Positions 19,761-26,876 of a DNA stretch of 26,876 nucleotides are shown piece after piece. The stretch comes from Saccoglossus kowalevskii (taxonomy: Eukaryota > Hemichordata > Enteropneusta > Harrimaniidae), in contig NW_003116946.1 in NCBI RefSeq assembly GCF_000003605.2, forward strand, positions 715,630 through 742,505, read 5' to 3'. The notes below the pieces were generated by a model, which worked only from the letters and a program-made list of their open reading frames with translations, did no database searches and was not told the origin of the DNA. Positions within the stretch are counted from its first letter, which is position 1. Each line of letters starts with the position of its first letter. A program made the translations under genes and the position numbers.

Positions 19761-20770
19761 GGATTCTATGTCTCTTTTATGGATTGTATGTCTCTTTTAT
19801 GGATTGTATGTCTCTCTTGTGGATTCTATATCTCTTTCATGGATTCCATGTCTCTCTTATGGATTCTATGTCTCTCTTATAGATTCTATGTCTCTCTTAT
19901 GTATTCTATGTCTCTCTTATGAATTATATGTCTCTCCTACGGATTATATGTCTTTCTTACGGATTCTATGTCTTTCTTATGGATTGTATGTCTCTCGTAT
20001 GGATTCTATGTCTCTATTATGGATTCTATGTCTCTCTTATGGACTGTATGTCTCCCTTATGGATTACATGTCTCCCTTATGGATTGTATGTCTCTCTTAT
20101 GGATTGTATCTCTTTCTTATGAATTGTATGTTTCTCTTATGAATTGTATGTCTCTCTTATGCATTCTATGTCTCTTTTATGGATTCTATGTCTCTCTTAT
20201 GGATTCTATGTCTCTCTTATAGATTCTATGTCCCTCTTATGGATTCTATGTCTCTCTTATGAATTATATGTCTCTCTTACGGATTGTATGTCTTTCTTAT
20301 GGATTATATGTCTCTGTTATGCATTATATGTCTCTCTTACGGATTGTATGTCTTTCTTATTGATTGTATGTCTCTCTTATGGATTGCATGTCTCTCTTAT
20401 GAATTCTATGTGTCTCTTATGGATTCTATGTCTCTCTTATGGATTCTATGTCTCTCTTATGGATTCTATGTCTCTCATATAGATTGTATGTCTCTCTTAT
20501 GGATTCTATGTCTCTCATATAGATTGTATGTCTCTCTTATGGATTGTATGTCTCTCTTATGGATTCTATGTCTCTCCTATAGATTGTATGTCTCTCTTAT
20601 GGATTGTAAGTCTCTCTTATGCAATGTATGGCATCTTATGGATTGTATGTCTCTCCTATAGATTGTATCCCTTTCTTATGGATTGTATGTCTCTCTTATG
20701 GATTGTAAGTCTCTCTTATGGATTCCATGTCTCTTTTATGGATTGTATGTCTCTCTTATGGATTGTATGT
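19761..20770 (+). repeat. 20-bp satellite, block 2 (about 50 units)
   Basis: From 19761 to 20620 there are 43 consecutive units of exactly 20 bases, without a single indel although many carry substitutions. Two main variants alternate in patches, GGATTGTATG and GGATTCTATG, each followed by TCTCTCTTAT. Register shifts by one base at about 20630, then seven more units follow. Read in triplets, three units give a 20-residue cyclic hydrophobic peptide of the type MSLLWIVCLSYGLYVSLMDC. All three forward frames give rotations of it, and there is no evidence of translation. Confidence 0.93.
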
Positions 20771-21120
20771 AATAATTAAAGGACAGAAAAATATAATTAA
20801 TAAAGTCACTAAGATAGGGGATTGCTGTTTCAGAATGTAATAATGGGAGACAGTCAATGGCTTTATTATTCAAATAACAGTACACCTGGTAGATTCCTAC
20901 TTCCCTTCCAAAGTTGTAAACACACTTTTTTACGTAAATCACTAGCACACCTGATAGATTCTAACTGTCCTTCCAGAGTTGAAAACAAGTATAACCTGTC
21001 AATCACCTTTATGACAGTTATCACAATGCGCACAGTTTTTTCCATGATTCCATGCACACTTCCATTTGCAGGGTTTGAGGTAATATGACAAAAACATAAA
21101 ATAAAGGATGCTGACAGTCT
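20771..21120 (+). repeat. Spacer segment, copy A, within satellite
   Basis: A 350-base non-satellite segment begins AATAATTAAAGGACAG and ends AAAGGATGCTGACAGTCTCG. It is nearly identical to 21279-21660. A plus frame over 20822-21088 contains DSQWLYYSNNSTPGRFLLPF and is conserved in the other copy, but it has no recognisable domain. The segment includes two imperfect internal copies of CACCTGGTAGATTC. Confidence 0.85.
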
Positions 21121-21278
21121 CGCTTATTGATTGCATGTCTCACTTATGGATTGTATGTCTCTTTTATGGATTCTATGTCTTTCCTATTGATTGTGTGTCC
21201 CTCTTATGGATTGTAAGTCTCTCTTGTGGATTCCATGTCTCTTTTATGGATTGTATGTCTCTCTTATGGATTGTATGT
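21121..21278 (+). repeat. 20-bp satellite, block 3 (about 8 units)
   Basis: This block has the same 20-base unit and orientation as the main array. It starts with the variant TTATTGATTGCATGTCTCAC, which also starts block 4. It lies between the two copies of the spacer segment. Confidence 0.9.
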
Positions 21279-21660
21279 AATAATTAAAGGACAGAAAAAT
21301 ATAATTAATAAAGTCACTAAAATAGGAGATTGCTTAGGGGAGAATGCATTGGTGATAACCCTCTGTTTCAGAATGTAATAATGGAAGACAGTCAATGGCT
21401 TTATTATTCAAATAACAGTACACCTGGTAGATTCCTACTTCCCTTCCAAAGTTGTAAACACACTTTTTTACGAAAATCACTAGCACACCTGGTAGATTCT
21501 AACTGTCCTTCCAGAGTTGAAAACAAGTATAACCTGTCAATCACCTTTATGACAGTTATCACAATGCGCGCAGTTTTTTTCCATGATTCCATGCACACTT
21601 CCGTTTGCAGGGTTTGAGGTAATATAACAAAAAACATAAAATAAAGGATGCTGACAGTCT
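21279..21660 (+). repeat. Spacer segment, copy B
   Basis: This is the second copy of 20771-21120, offset by 508 bases at its start and 540 at its end. It holds about 30 extra bases (around GCTTAGGGGAGAATGCATTG), either inserted here or deleted from A. The open frame of copy A is kept until one extra T in a T-run shifts its last residues. Confidence 0.85.
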
Positions 21661-21735
21661 CGCTTATTGATTGCATGTCTCACTTATTGATTGTATGTCT
21701 CTCTTATGGATTGTATGTCTCTCTTACGGATCATC
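21661..21735 (+). repeat. 20-bp satellite, block 4 (about 3-4 units)
   Basis: The final units start TTATTGATTGCATGTCTCAC as in block 3, then GGATTGTATGTCTCTCTTA twice. The array ends abruptly at CGGATCATC. Confidence 0.88.
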
Positions 21736-22471
21736 TATAAAATGTACAGAAAGTAAACAGGATTTAAAAATATTGCCGCATGCTGCACACAAATGTTGTA
21801 ATTTTGTGGTATTTTACGGGGTATTTTCATCCTACCATATTAGGAAATGCGAATGCCAAATATGGATTGATTATGCGCGTAAGCGTCCTCTAATAATGAA
21901 AACAAACATGACTGTAACCAGAGTTTGACTGGACTCCACACAAAGAAGCTCGCTGATTCTGTTCTAAACATTTTGAAATTCGGCATGCCCATGTATCTTT
22001 GTAAGGAAAGGATGTATAATAATAAGGTTATTACGAGATTACCTCAAAGTATGCACTGTGTTCGTGCATACTTTGAGGTATTCTCGTAATAATCTTATAA
22101 TATTACGAGACTTTATAATAAATGTTTAGTTATTCTCAACGGACCAATTAAAAGTCACAAGCATTTATTTCACGCTCTTGATTGTGAATCAAAAGTGATA
22201 CCAAGTACGAGTATGCCCTCTGGTGTTGAAAATCGGCCATGCGCAGGTAACTCAAGCAATAACAGCCAAAAAGATAATAAAACTGGCAAGTAACATCTAT
22301 AACAGTTTCAGTGCAAGAGAAAATCATTTCAATAAAACTTCCAGCTGCCCCTGTTTTCAGTTCTTCATCTTTATTGTAATTTTTATTTTTCTGAGTCAAT
22401 ATCCAAATATCCAGGATACGATTATGCAATTATTATTATTTTTATTCTTCTTCTTCTTCTTAATCTTCTTC
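21736..22471. other. Intergenic DNA between satellite and gene copy 2
   Basis: Besides the hairpin at 22021-22099 and the CTT-rich tract near 22434-22472, no gene is supported. A plus frame over 22223-22651 runs across the flank of copy 2 in a phase unrelated to its start codon, so it is taken as chance. Confidence 0.5.
22021..22099. repeat. Large hairpin, 36-base arms
   Basis: The left arm 22021-22056 (starting AATAAGGTTATTACGAGA, ending AAAGTATGCAC) and the right arm 22064-22099 are inverted copies with only a few mismatches, separated by TGTGTTC. A further TATTACGAGA follows at about 22101-22110, partly repeating the outer arm. It looks like a foldback/MITE remnant. No clear target duplication was found. 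Confidence 0.85.
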
Positions 22472-22472
22472 C
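22434..22472 (+). repeat. CTT-rich microsatellite
   Basis: The tract contains TATTATTATT followed by five CTT-type triplets and TAATCTTCTTCC. It ends where homology to the 5' flank of gene copy 1 begins. Confidence 0.7.
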
Positions 22473-22671
22473 TTGGGCCTTGCCATAATACAGCCACTTT
22501 CTATCAAAACAACTTTGGCCACTTCACTGTAAGCATACATAACAGTAATTTGTGCATGACTTATGGTGGACGTTGTAGACAATTAATCATGCCTAGAGAA
22601 CTCTGCCCTACTTTTATGAGAACTTCTTACAGCCGTCCTCCGATGTATTGAATCATATGTCGCGGTGAATA

Positions 22672-22729
22672 ATGGTAGCCACTAACAAATACACAACTAT
22701 TTGGTCTTTGATTTGTTTATATATTGCAG
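22672..22729 (+). CDS. Shisa/CYYR1-like gene copy 2, exon 1 (partial gene)
   Basis: Exon 1 of the tandem duplicate encodes MVATNKYTTIWSLICLYIA plus one base, followed at 22730 by the donor GTAAGACACAACACATTTCA, identical to that of copy 1. Length (58 bases) and phase (1) match copy 1, and the signal-peptide character is kept despite six replacements among 19 residues. Homology to copy 1 continues through the intron to the window end, where acceptor repeats like those before exon 2 appear (26803 and 26858). Exons 2-4 should lie beyond the window. Whether the copy works cannot be told here, because its intron carries large insertions. Confidence 0.75.
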
Positions 22730-23577
22730 GTAAGACACAACACATTTCATAATATATTGCTGCCTTTATTGAACAATTTTCATTTTCTGTTAATTATGAA
22801 CTCTACTGACATAGCTCCGATTTGATAGAATGGTAGAATTGTTCCAATACGTAGTTACTAACCACAACGAAAAGCACTCAAAGTGTGGGATTGGTAACTT
22901 TAGAGTGGTTGTGCTGGTGTTGTTTACGTTAAACACCTTTCTATGTATGACACATGCCACCATCATTTGCTATTTTATATAGTAATTACAGTAACATTAC
23001 TGTCCTTCGAGATCTTGGTCATCTACATGATCTTAGGTTTAGCAGCCATACTGTCACGTAACTATGGGGTTATACAGGTGTTACCATAATGACATCACGT
23101 ACACACGCCTAGTTATGAAGTTGCATTATTATTTAAGTTGCATGTTTAAGGTAGACAAATATTACATGAATTTTTAAAAATATATTGTTTATTGTTGAGA
23201 CACGTAATTACGTGATCATGCCAACGGCTGCAGCGATTGGCTGATCGGGTGTTTACTCTGCCATGCCCTTAAGTTAGTTTTTGGAAGAGAAGGGGACAGC
23301 GAGACGTTACCTCAGCTGACCGTTTGGTTGAATAAAGCTGGACTATCTGTAATGAACTAATGCTTAGTGAGTTTAAGTTATCTACACACTACGTTTCTTT
23401 CGTAGCACATTTCCTATAAAATACCAATAAAGAGCCATTGCTTGAAACGTATTGCTATTTCATATGTACTATAGGTAATATTGTCTACTATATCGGACTG
23501 AGCAGAATTTATTTACTTGCTACTGGGCGAACAAGGGCGAATGTCGACTCATTCACTGTATTTCCGCAAATTATGGA

Positions 23578-23710
23578 ACGTTGTCTACAAGTAAAACAGT
23601 GTTGTGTCAATAAAAACCATTGGCCGTGTTCAAGGAATTCGGCATAGCTTTGTGAACTGCTTCTACCTTCTCTTAAAGTAATACCACCTCGAGAGATACC
23701 ACATTAAACT
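23578..23710 (+). repeat. Fragment resembling the 3' end of the gene, inside intron 1 of copy 2
   Basis: CAGTGTTGTGTCAATAAA, then ACCATTGGCCGTGTTCA, GGCATAGCTTTG and AACTGCTT, follow one another. They match the 3'UTR end and downstream flank of copy 1 (17650-17812: CAGTGTTGTGTCAATAAA, ACCATTGGTCGTGTTCA, GGCATAGCCTTTG, AACTGCTT). The match extends to CTCGAGAGATACCACAT versus CTTGAGAGACACTACAT. It carries its own AATAAA, so in principle it could end transcripts early. Confidence 0.6.
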
Positions 23711-24024
23711 AGCAAATTACCATACTATCATGTAACAAGGTCAGCTAAAATATCAGTACTGAGCTTGAGTTAGATCCCATTGTACTTGGGTACCACCGCA
23801 AAGTGTACACCACTTTTAAGTCTATTCTACTTTCTTCAGAAAGGTACCTCCAGGAAATCGTGTAGACAACAAACTACTCTCACTCTAGTAAATCACACTA
23901 GTAATTAATACAGGATTTCTATAGTTTAGTAAATAACCAACACGGCACACCCACTCTTTTTCTCTCGTGCGTATCATCCATTTCGTTTTGGTCCAATTAG
24001 TAACTAACTTAAATTGCTTAGTTC

Positions 24025-24029
24025 CCTCT
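24025..24029. repeat. Target-site duplication CCTCT, left
   Basis: CCTCT directly precedes the LTR start TGTGACA at 24030 and recurs at 26490-26494, right after the other element end TGTCACA. Five bases is the usual target duplication for Ty3/gypsy integration. Confidence 0.65.
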
Positions 24030-24234
24030 TGTGACATAGATAGAGGCGATATAGGCAATACACATCCGTAACAAGACCGCTACTGGTTATTACTAACATG
24101 GCTGAAAAGTATACATTTGATCGTTCAGGATTATAATGAACTCAAGAGGTCGCTGCCTAATGTAAATCCTAGAAACTCAATAATATCGACATAATAATGT
24201 CTATGTAATGTCTATATTAGGACAGTCTGTCACA
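24030..24234 (-). repeat. 3' long terminal repeat of the gypsy element
   Basis: The 205-base repeat begins TGTGACA and ends TGTCACA on the plus strand, so both termini are the inverted TG...CA form expected of LTRs. On its inner side lies the polypurine tract. A complete partner LTR is missing at the other end, where only the first 16 or so bases survive (14 of 16 identical). Confidence 0.7.
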
Positions 24235-24253
24235 TCCCTCTTCCCCTCTTCTC
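24235..24253 (-). promoter_or_regulatory. Polypurine tract of the gypsy element
   Basis: On the minus strand the 19 bases GAGAAGAGGGGAAGAGGGA are all purine and lie immediately before the TGTGACA start of the 3' LTR. This is where plus-strand DNA synthesis of LTR elements is primed. Confidence 0.75.
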
Positions 24254-24900
24254 AATAAAGTCATTGTGCCAGGCTGGAGGTTTGGAAATGCGCTTGGATG
24301 TTCTTTGTTGAGCATCAGATGTTTATTATTATGAGAATTATCTCTTGTCTGCTGCTTGTTCATTCTGACGTCTGGTAACATTTTCTTCTGGTTGACTTGT
24401 TATTGGTGCCTGGATACGGTCCATTGTTGATAAATTTCCTTGTTCATTTGTTCATCACTCGGATGTTGCGAGAAGCGATTTGTCCATGATTGGTCTTTGC
24501 TGTCGGGGTTGACTGACTGACTGATGTCTATCTCTACTCCTTTGTTGTAGAATCTTGCATGGTATTCTTATCTTGTCAGCAACTTGTGTCTGCCAATTAA
24601 GTATTCATGCTGCTCAATCGGGCCCTTTCAATCTGAATTTCTGGCAGACCCGGCAGCTGGATACTGTGTTCTTAATGTCCTTGCCAGTGTAGGATTTCTC
24701 TAGCAAAGCTCTTTGTTTTCTTTCGATTCCTTGGTGCACAGAGTGTATTTTTTCTAAGGTAAGAGGTCGATCTCTCTCTAGTATGATTAATTGATTTGCC
24801 CAAGAAAAGTCATCTTCTTCATATATTTGCTCTCTCAGATCATAATACGGTTGTAAATCTTGAGACAGCTGTTTTCATATTGACCATCCCTTCTGCAGAT
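24240..24900 (-). pseudogene. Gypsy integrase remnant: zinc-binding region and C-terminal tail
   Basis: On the minus strand, the linker SQDLQPYYDLREQIYEEDDF is followed by IHSVHQGIERKQRA and CRVCQKF, the His-His/Cys-Cys zinc-binding part of a Ty3/gypsy integrase with a slightly shortened middle. The catalytic D,D,E core that should follow is not found. Sequence passes to a low-similarity tail ending SKRISKPPAWHNDFIEKR, the usual C-terminus of such polyproteins, with a TGA that overlaps the LTR start. Stops interrupt the frame. Confidence 0.7.
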
Positions 24901-24909
24901 ACTACTTAA

Positions 24910-25590
24910 TCATTTGCGATGTTTTATCGGGACTGGTTGCAGTTTCTTAAGTGGAGAACAAGACCAGTATGTCATGACTGAGTGTACATGTATGCCGGGC
25001 TTGTAGACAGTATCAACTTTGTCCCTTGGTAGTTTCAGTAGCATCAGTTGTGATCGAGGTGATACCTTGTGTATGGATTCCAGTGGTCTGGGATGTGTAT
25101 GGTCTGTTAATTCTATGCCATATTGCAAAAACTATAGCCAATAATTCCTTTTTTATTCTGCACATAGCGTTGCTATGTTGCTCTCAGTTAGAGACCTTGA
25201 TGCATAAGACATAAGACACGGGTTGACCATCTTGGAGAAGATACACTCCTAGACAGCTCTGACTAGCATCTGTTTGAATTGTAAGTGGTTTGCGCTCATC
25301 ATAGAACTTCAACACAACGTCTGTGCTAAGAATTTGCTTTATCTGTCTTTGGGAATTTCCCCAACACTCACATCCTTGGTGGGTTGTCTTAATGGTTCTG
25401 TCACCTGGGCTTTCTTGGGAATGAAAGTTGGAAGGTGGTTAATCATTCTCAACAGAAGGTGGGTTGAACTTGTTCAGTTGTCTGGGATCCAGGCAGAGCT
25501 TCAAACATCCATTTCTCTTTTCTGTACATACCACACTGATTACCAAGTCTGTGGGATATTCCACCTCTTCAATGACGTCATGTTTTTTAT
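24910..25590 (-). pseudogene. Gypsy reverse transcriptase (deleted core) and RNase H remnant
   Basis: On the minus strand, EEVEYPTDLVISVV and LCLDPRQLNK are the first conserved reverse-transcriptase blocks. About ten codons later the sequence jumps to MINHLPTFIPKKAQVTEPLR, which normally lies after the catalytic palm, so the YxDD part is deleted. RNase H follows in shifted frames: KPLTIQTDASQSCLG (first catalytic Asp), DGQPVSY, then PLESIHK and the MLLKLPRD.VDTVYKPG end. Several stops and frameshifts are present. Confidence 0.75.
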
Positions 25591-25749
25591 TGCTGTGAGT
25601 TTTGTTCCAGTTCATCTGTCATTTTGTGGGGAATCCATCGTGGGCATTTATTTTTAGCTGCACATTTTCTGATTTTGTATTGTTCTGGATATTTGCCCTG
25701 TGTGCATCAAACACTGAATTGAATTTATACCTGCTTTGACAAGCCCTCA

Positions 25750-25960
25750 GTCAATGGAAGTGGTCAGTCCTAGTATTGCACAGACGTTTTGCTTTGTGAC
25801 AAAGACATCTGCTGTTGTTTGTGTCACTCTTGCCATTCCCAGCTGTTGAATAATTCCCACATCCAGTGTTTGGAGTGTTGCACTCAACAGTGGCCTTTCT
25901 CTGATTTTCTTCCATGTTGTGCAATGGACTAGGTTAGTTTCAGCAACAGTATCTATTTTG
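25750..25960 (-). pseudogene. Gypsy aspartic protease remnant
   Basis: The minus-strand frame has IDTVAETNLV at the position of the catalytic DTGA motif (25942-25953), with Gly changed to Val. It continues through LGMARVT to VCAILGL, the second conserved hydrophobic-Gly block. The order and spacing fit a Ty3/gypsy retropepsin. The altered active-site loop and nearby stops mean it is dead. Confidence 0.65.
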
Positions 25961-26094
25961 AGGTTTGAGTTTTGTGCCTGCTACTTTAACCATTTCCCAC
26001 CATACCTGTTTGCTTTTCCTTATGTTGTCTACAATTAGTAAGCTTCCCATTTCAAACACACTGTCTTGACTCGATGTTTGGTGAACGCACAGTT

Positions 26095-26200
26095 TTGTAT
26101 TTTGAACTTCTTGCATAGTGGTTCTTTTTGTGGCAAATATGACGTTCTTTTCCGTAGGCTGGACTCATGTTTTATACTACAGTTCTTTACTGTGATGTCT
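26095..26200 (-). pseudogene. Gypsy gag zinc-knuckle remnant
   Basis: On the minus strand, VKNCSIKHE in one frame is followed, after a frameshift, by SPAYGKERHICHKKNHYARS. This is the C-x2-C...H...C knuckle arrangement with CPAYGK as its usual start. Three of the expected zinc-binding cysteines are replaced (S, R and S), so the knuckle could not form. Confidence 0.65.
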
Positions 26201-26489
26201 CCTCCAGCTAAGCAAACGTGAAAATGAATGTTGTTTACCGACAAATGTGATTGTCTATATCCTTGGTTTCCTCGAGATGTGTCGTGCAAGTTTAAATCAG
26301 GAGTACTTGTCATGCATGCAGTTAGTTTCAACATTTACCTTGTGTTCGAGAAGGATAAATTCAATGCTACACTGACCGCTGTATATAAATTAAGGGGCTT
26401 TTCTGATGTTGGCCGTTTTTATAATGCTCCAAGTTCTTTCACTTTAGTTAACTTAGCTTGATATTCCAATCAAGTGACAGTTTGTCACA

Positions 26490-26494
26490 CCTCT
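26490..26494. repeat. Target-site duplication CCTCT, right
   Basis: This is the second copy of CCTCT, directly after TGTCACA at 26483-26489. Beyond it, intron sequence homologous to copy 1 resumes (AATCATAGGAAATGTCACG versus AATCACAGAAAATGTCACG). Confidence 0.65.
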
Positions 26495-26799
26495 TTAACA
26501 CGAGAATCATAGGAAATGTCACGTGTTTACCTTGAGGTGCAATACTGCCACTATGCCTTACAAAATGGAGAATGTATTGTTTTGACACAATTGCATAGTA
26601 GTTGTGTATGATAGCCAGGTTTGGTAATCTAACAGCCATCCAGTCTGGTGGTCAGCCAAAACTGATACAAAGAAACTGATATCAAGGTAGAGTAACAGCG
26701 CAGTTAAAATGAGCTGGCATTTGGAAACAAAATATTTCATGACGAAAACTAAATAATGAAATATTTGGGTCACCATGAATGTATGAGCTTGTGTTCAAG

Positions 26800-26876
26800 T
26801 TTGTGTATTGAGTGGTACATGCGAGGAATATAGTACTCTTCTGTACATCTTTTCTAGGTGTATTGAGTGGTACATA
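26800..26876 (+). repeat. Acceptor-type minisatellite of copy 2, cut by the window end
   Basis: GTGTATTGAGTGGTACAT occurs at 26803 and 26858, 55 bases apart, the second preceded by CATCTTTTCTAG. These are units of the same 77-base repeat that precedes exon 2 in copy 1, the first with about 22 bases deleted. The second retains a full acceptor AG and could be exon 2 itself or another repeat unit. Confidence 0.65.

Larger units (their letters stand above)
24030..26489 (-). mobile_element. Degenerate, internally deleted Ty3/gypsy retrotransposon, antisense to the gene
   Basis: Read on the minus strand, the element has a 5' LTR cut down to about 16 bases (TGTGACAAACTGTCAC, ending at 26489), zinc-knuckle gag, protease, part of reverse transcriptase, RNase H, the integrase zinc-binding region, the pol C-terminus, a polypurine tract and a 205-base 3' LTR. 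Ends are TGTGACA/TGTCACA and CCTCT flanks both sides. At about 2.46 kb it is under half the usual 5 kb. Stops, frameshifts and deletions of the reverse-transcriptase and integrase cores make it inactive. The empty site in copy 1 supports the boundaries. Confidence 0.82.
22730..26876 (+). other. Intron 1 of copy 2 (runs to the window end)
   Basis: The intron aligns with copy 1's in pieces. 22730-23346 matches 14587-15242, about 23935-24029 matches 15274-15365, and 26495-26800 matches 15370-15665. Between these lie two insertions: about 23490-23930, holding a 3'UTR-like fragment, and the gypsy element 24030-26489. It is therefore at least 4.1 kb against 2.0 kb in copy 1. Confidence 0.65.

Noticed and set aside
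16021-20770. CRISPR array
   Set aside because: Repeats are contiguous, with no unique spacers of regular size, and the DNA is clearly eukaryotic.
18996-20779. Many overlapping 60-136 codon frames with MSLLWIVCLSYG-type repeats
   Set aside because: They are three-phase readings of the 20-bp satellite, whose unit has no stop triplet. All frames are open alike, so openness is not evidence of coding.
22223-22651. 142-codon plus frame just upstream of copy 2 exon 1
   Set aside because: It is a different phase from exon 1, passes through a CTT microsatellite, and the aligned flank of copy 1 does not keep it open.
26228-26461. 77-codon plus frame at the gypsy 5' end
   Set aside because: It lies antisense within the retroelement remnant and has no homologous features of its own.

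Overview
The window is AT-rich, repeat-dense nuclear DNA from an animal, most likely a marine invertebrate (mollusc-like lophotrochozoan or invertebrate deuterostome; the sequence does not decide which). The grounds are a spliced four-exon gene with GT-AG introns and an AATAAA signal, a decayed Ty3/gypsy element, short DNA-transposon relics, satellites and minisatellites. Nothing looks prokaryotic, and most of the first 14 kb holds no recognisable gene.

Layout. 1-14300: gene-poor DNA with dispersed short repeats. These include a diverged repeat pair (445-605 and 2500-2615), small CACAGTCC/GGACTGTG palindromes (2868, 3883), AACGTAA-rich blocks (5895-6135, 7990-8660, 10075-10600), a GC-richer candidate promoter/exon (9715-9850), a MITE with TIRs and a 5-bp target duplication (12047-12203), and perfect or near-perfect palindromes (12889, 14212). 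14302-17690: a complete gene for a 151-residue single-pass membrane protein of the Shisa/CYYR1 (six-cysteine, STMC6) superfamily. 18059-18400: a probable pogo/Tigger-type relic. 19061-21735: a satellite with a 20-bp unit (about 90 units in four blocks), split by a spacer with HSF-like sites and by a duplicated 350-380 bp non-satellite segment. 21736-22470: a large hairpin and a CTT-rich tract. 22472-26876: a second, tandem copy of the gene. Only its exon 1 is certain inside the window, and its first intron carries a fragment resembling the 3' end of copy 1 and an antisense Ty3/gypsy element.

Most notable points. (1) The acceptor of intron 1 in the complete gene is the last of eight exactly 77-bp tandem units. 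Each unit copies the polypyrimidine tract, acceptor and start of exon 2, and six of the seven upstream copies lack the acceptor AG. (2) The 20-bp satellite stays in exact register for 43 units and is free of stop codons in all three forward frames over long stretches. (3) The gypsy element can be delimited by LTR ends, a polypurine tract, a CCTCT target duplication and an empty site in the paralogous intron.

All reading was by eye. Family calls rest on motifs and have not been searched against databases.
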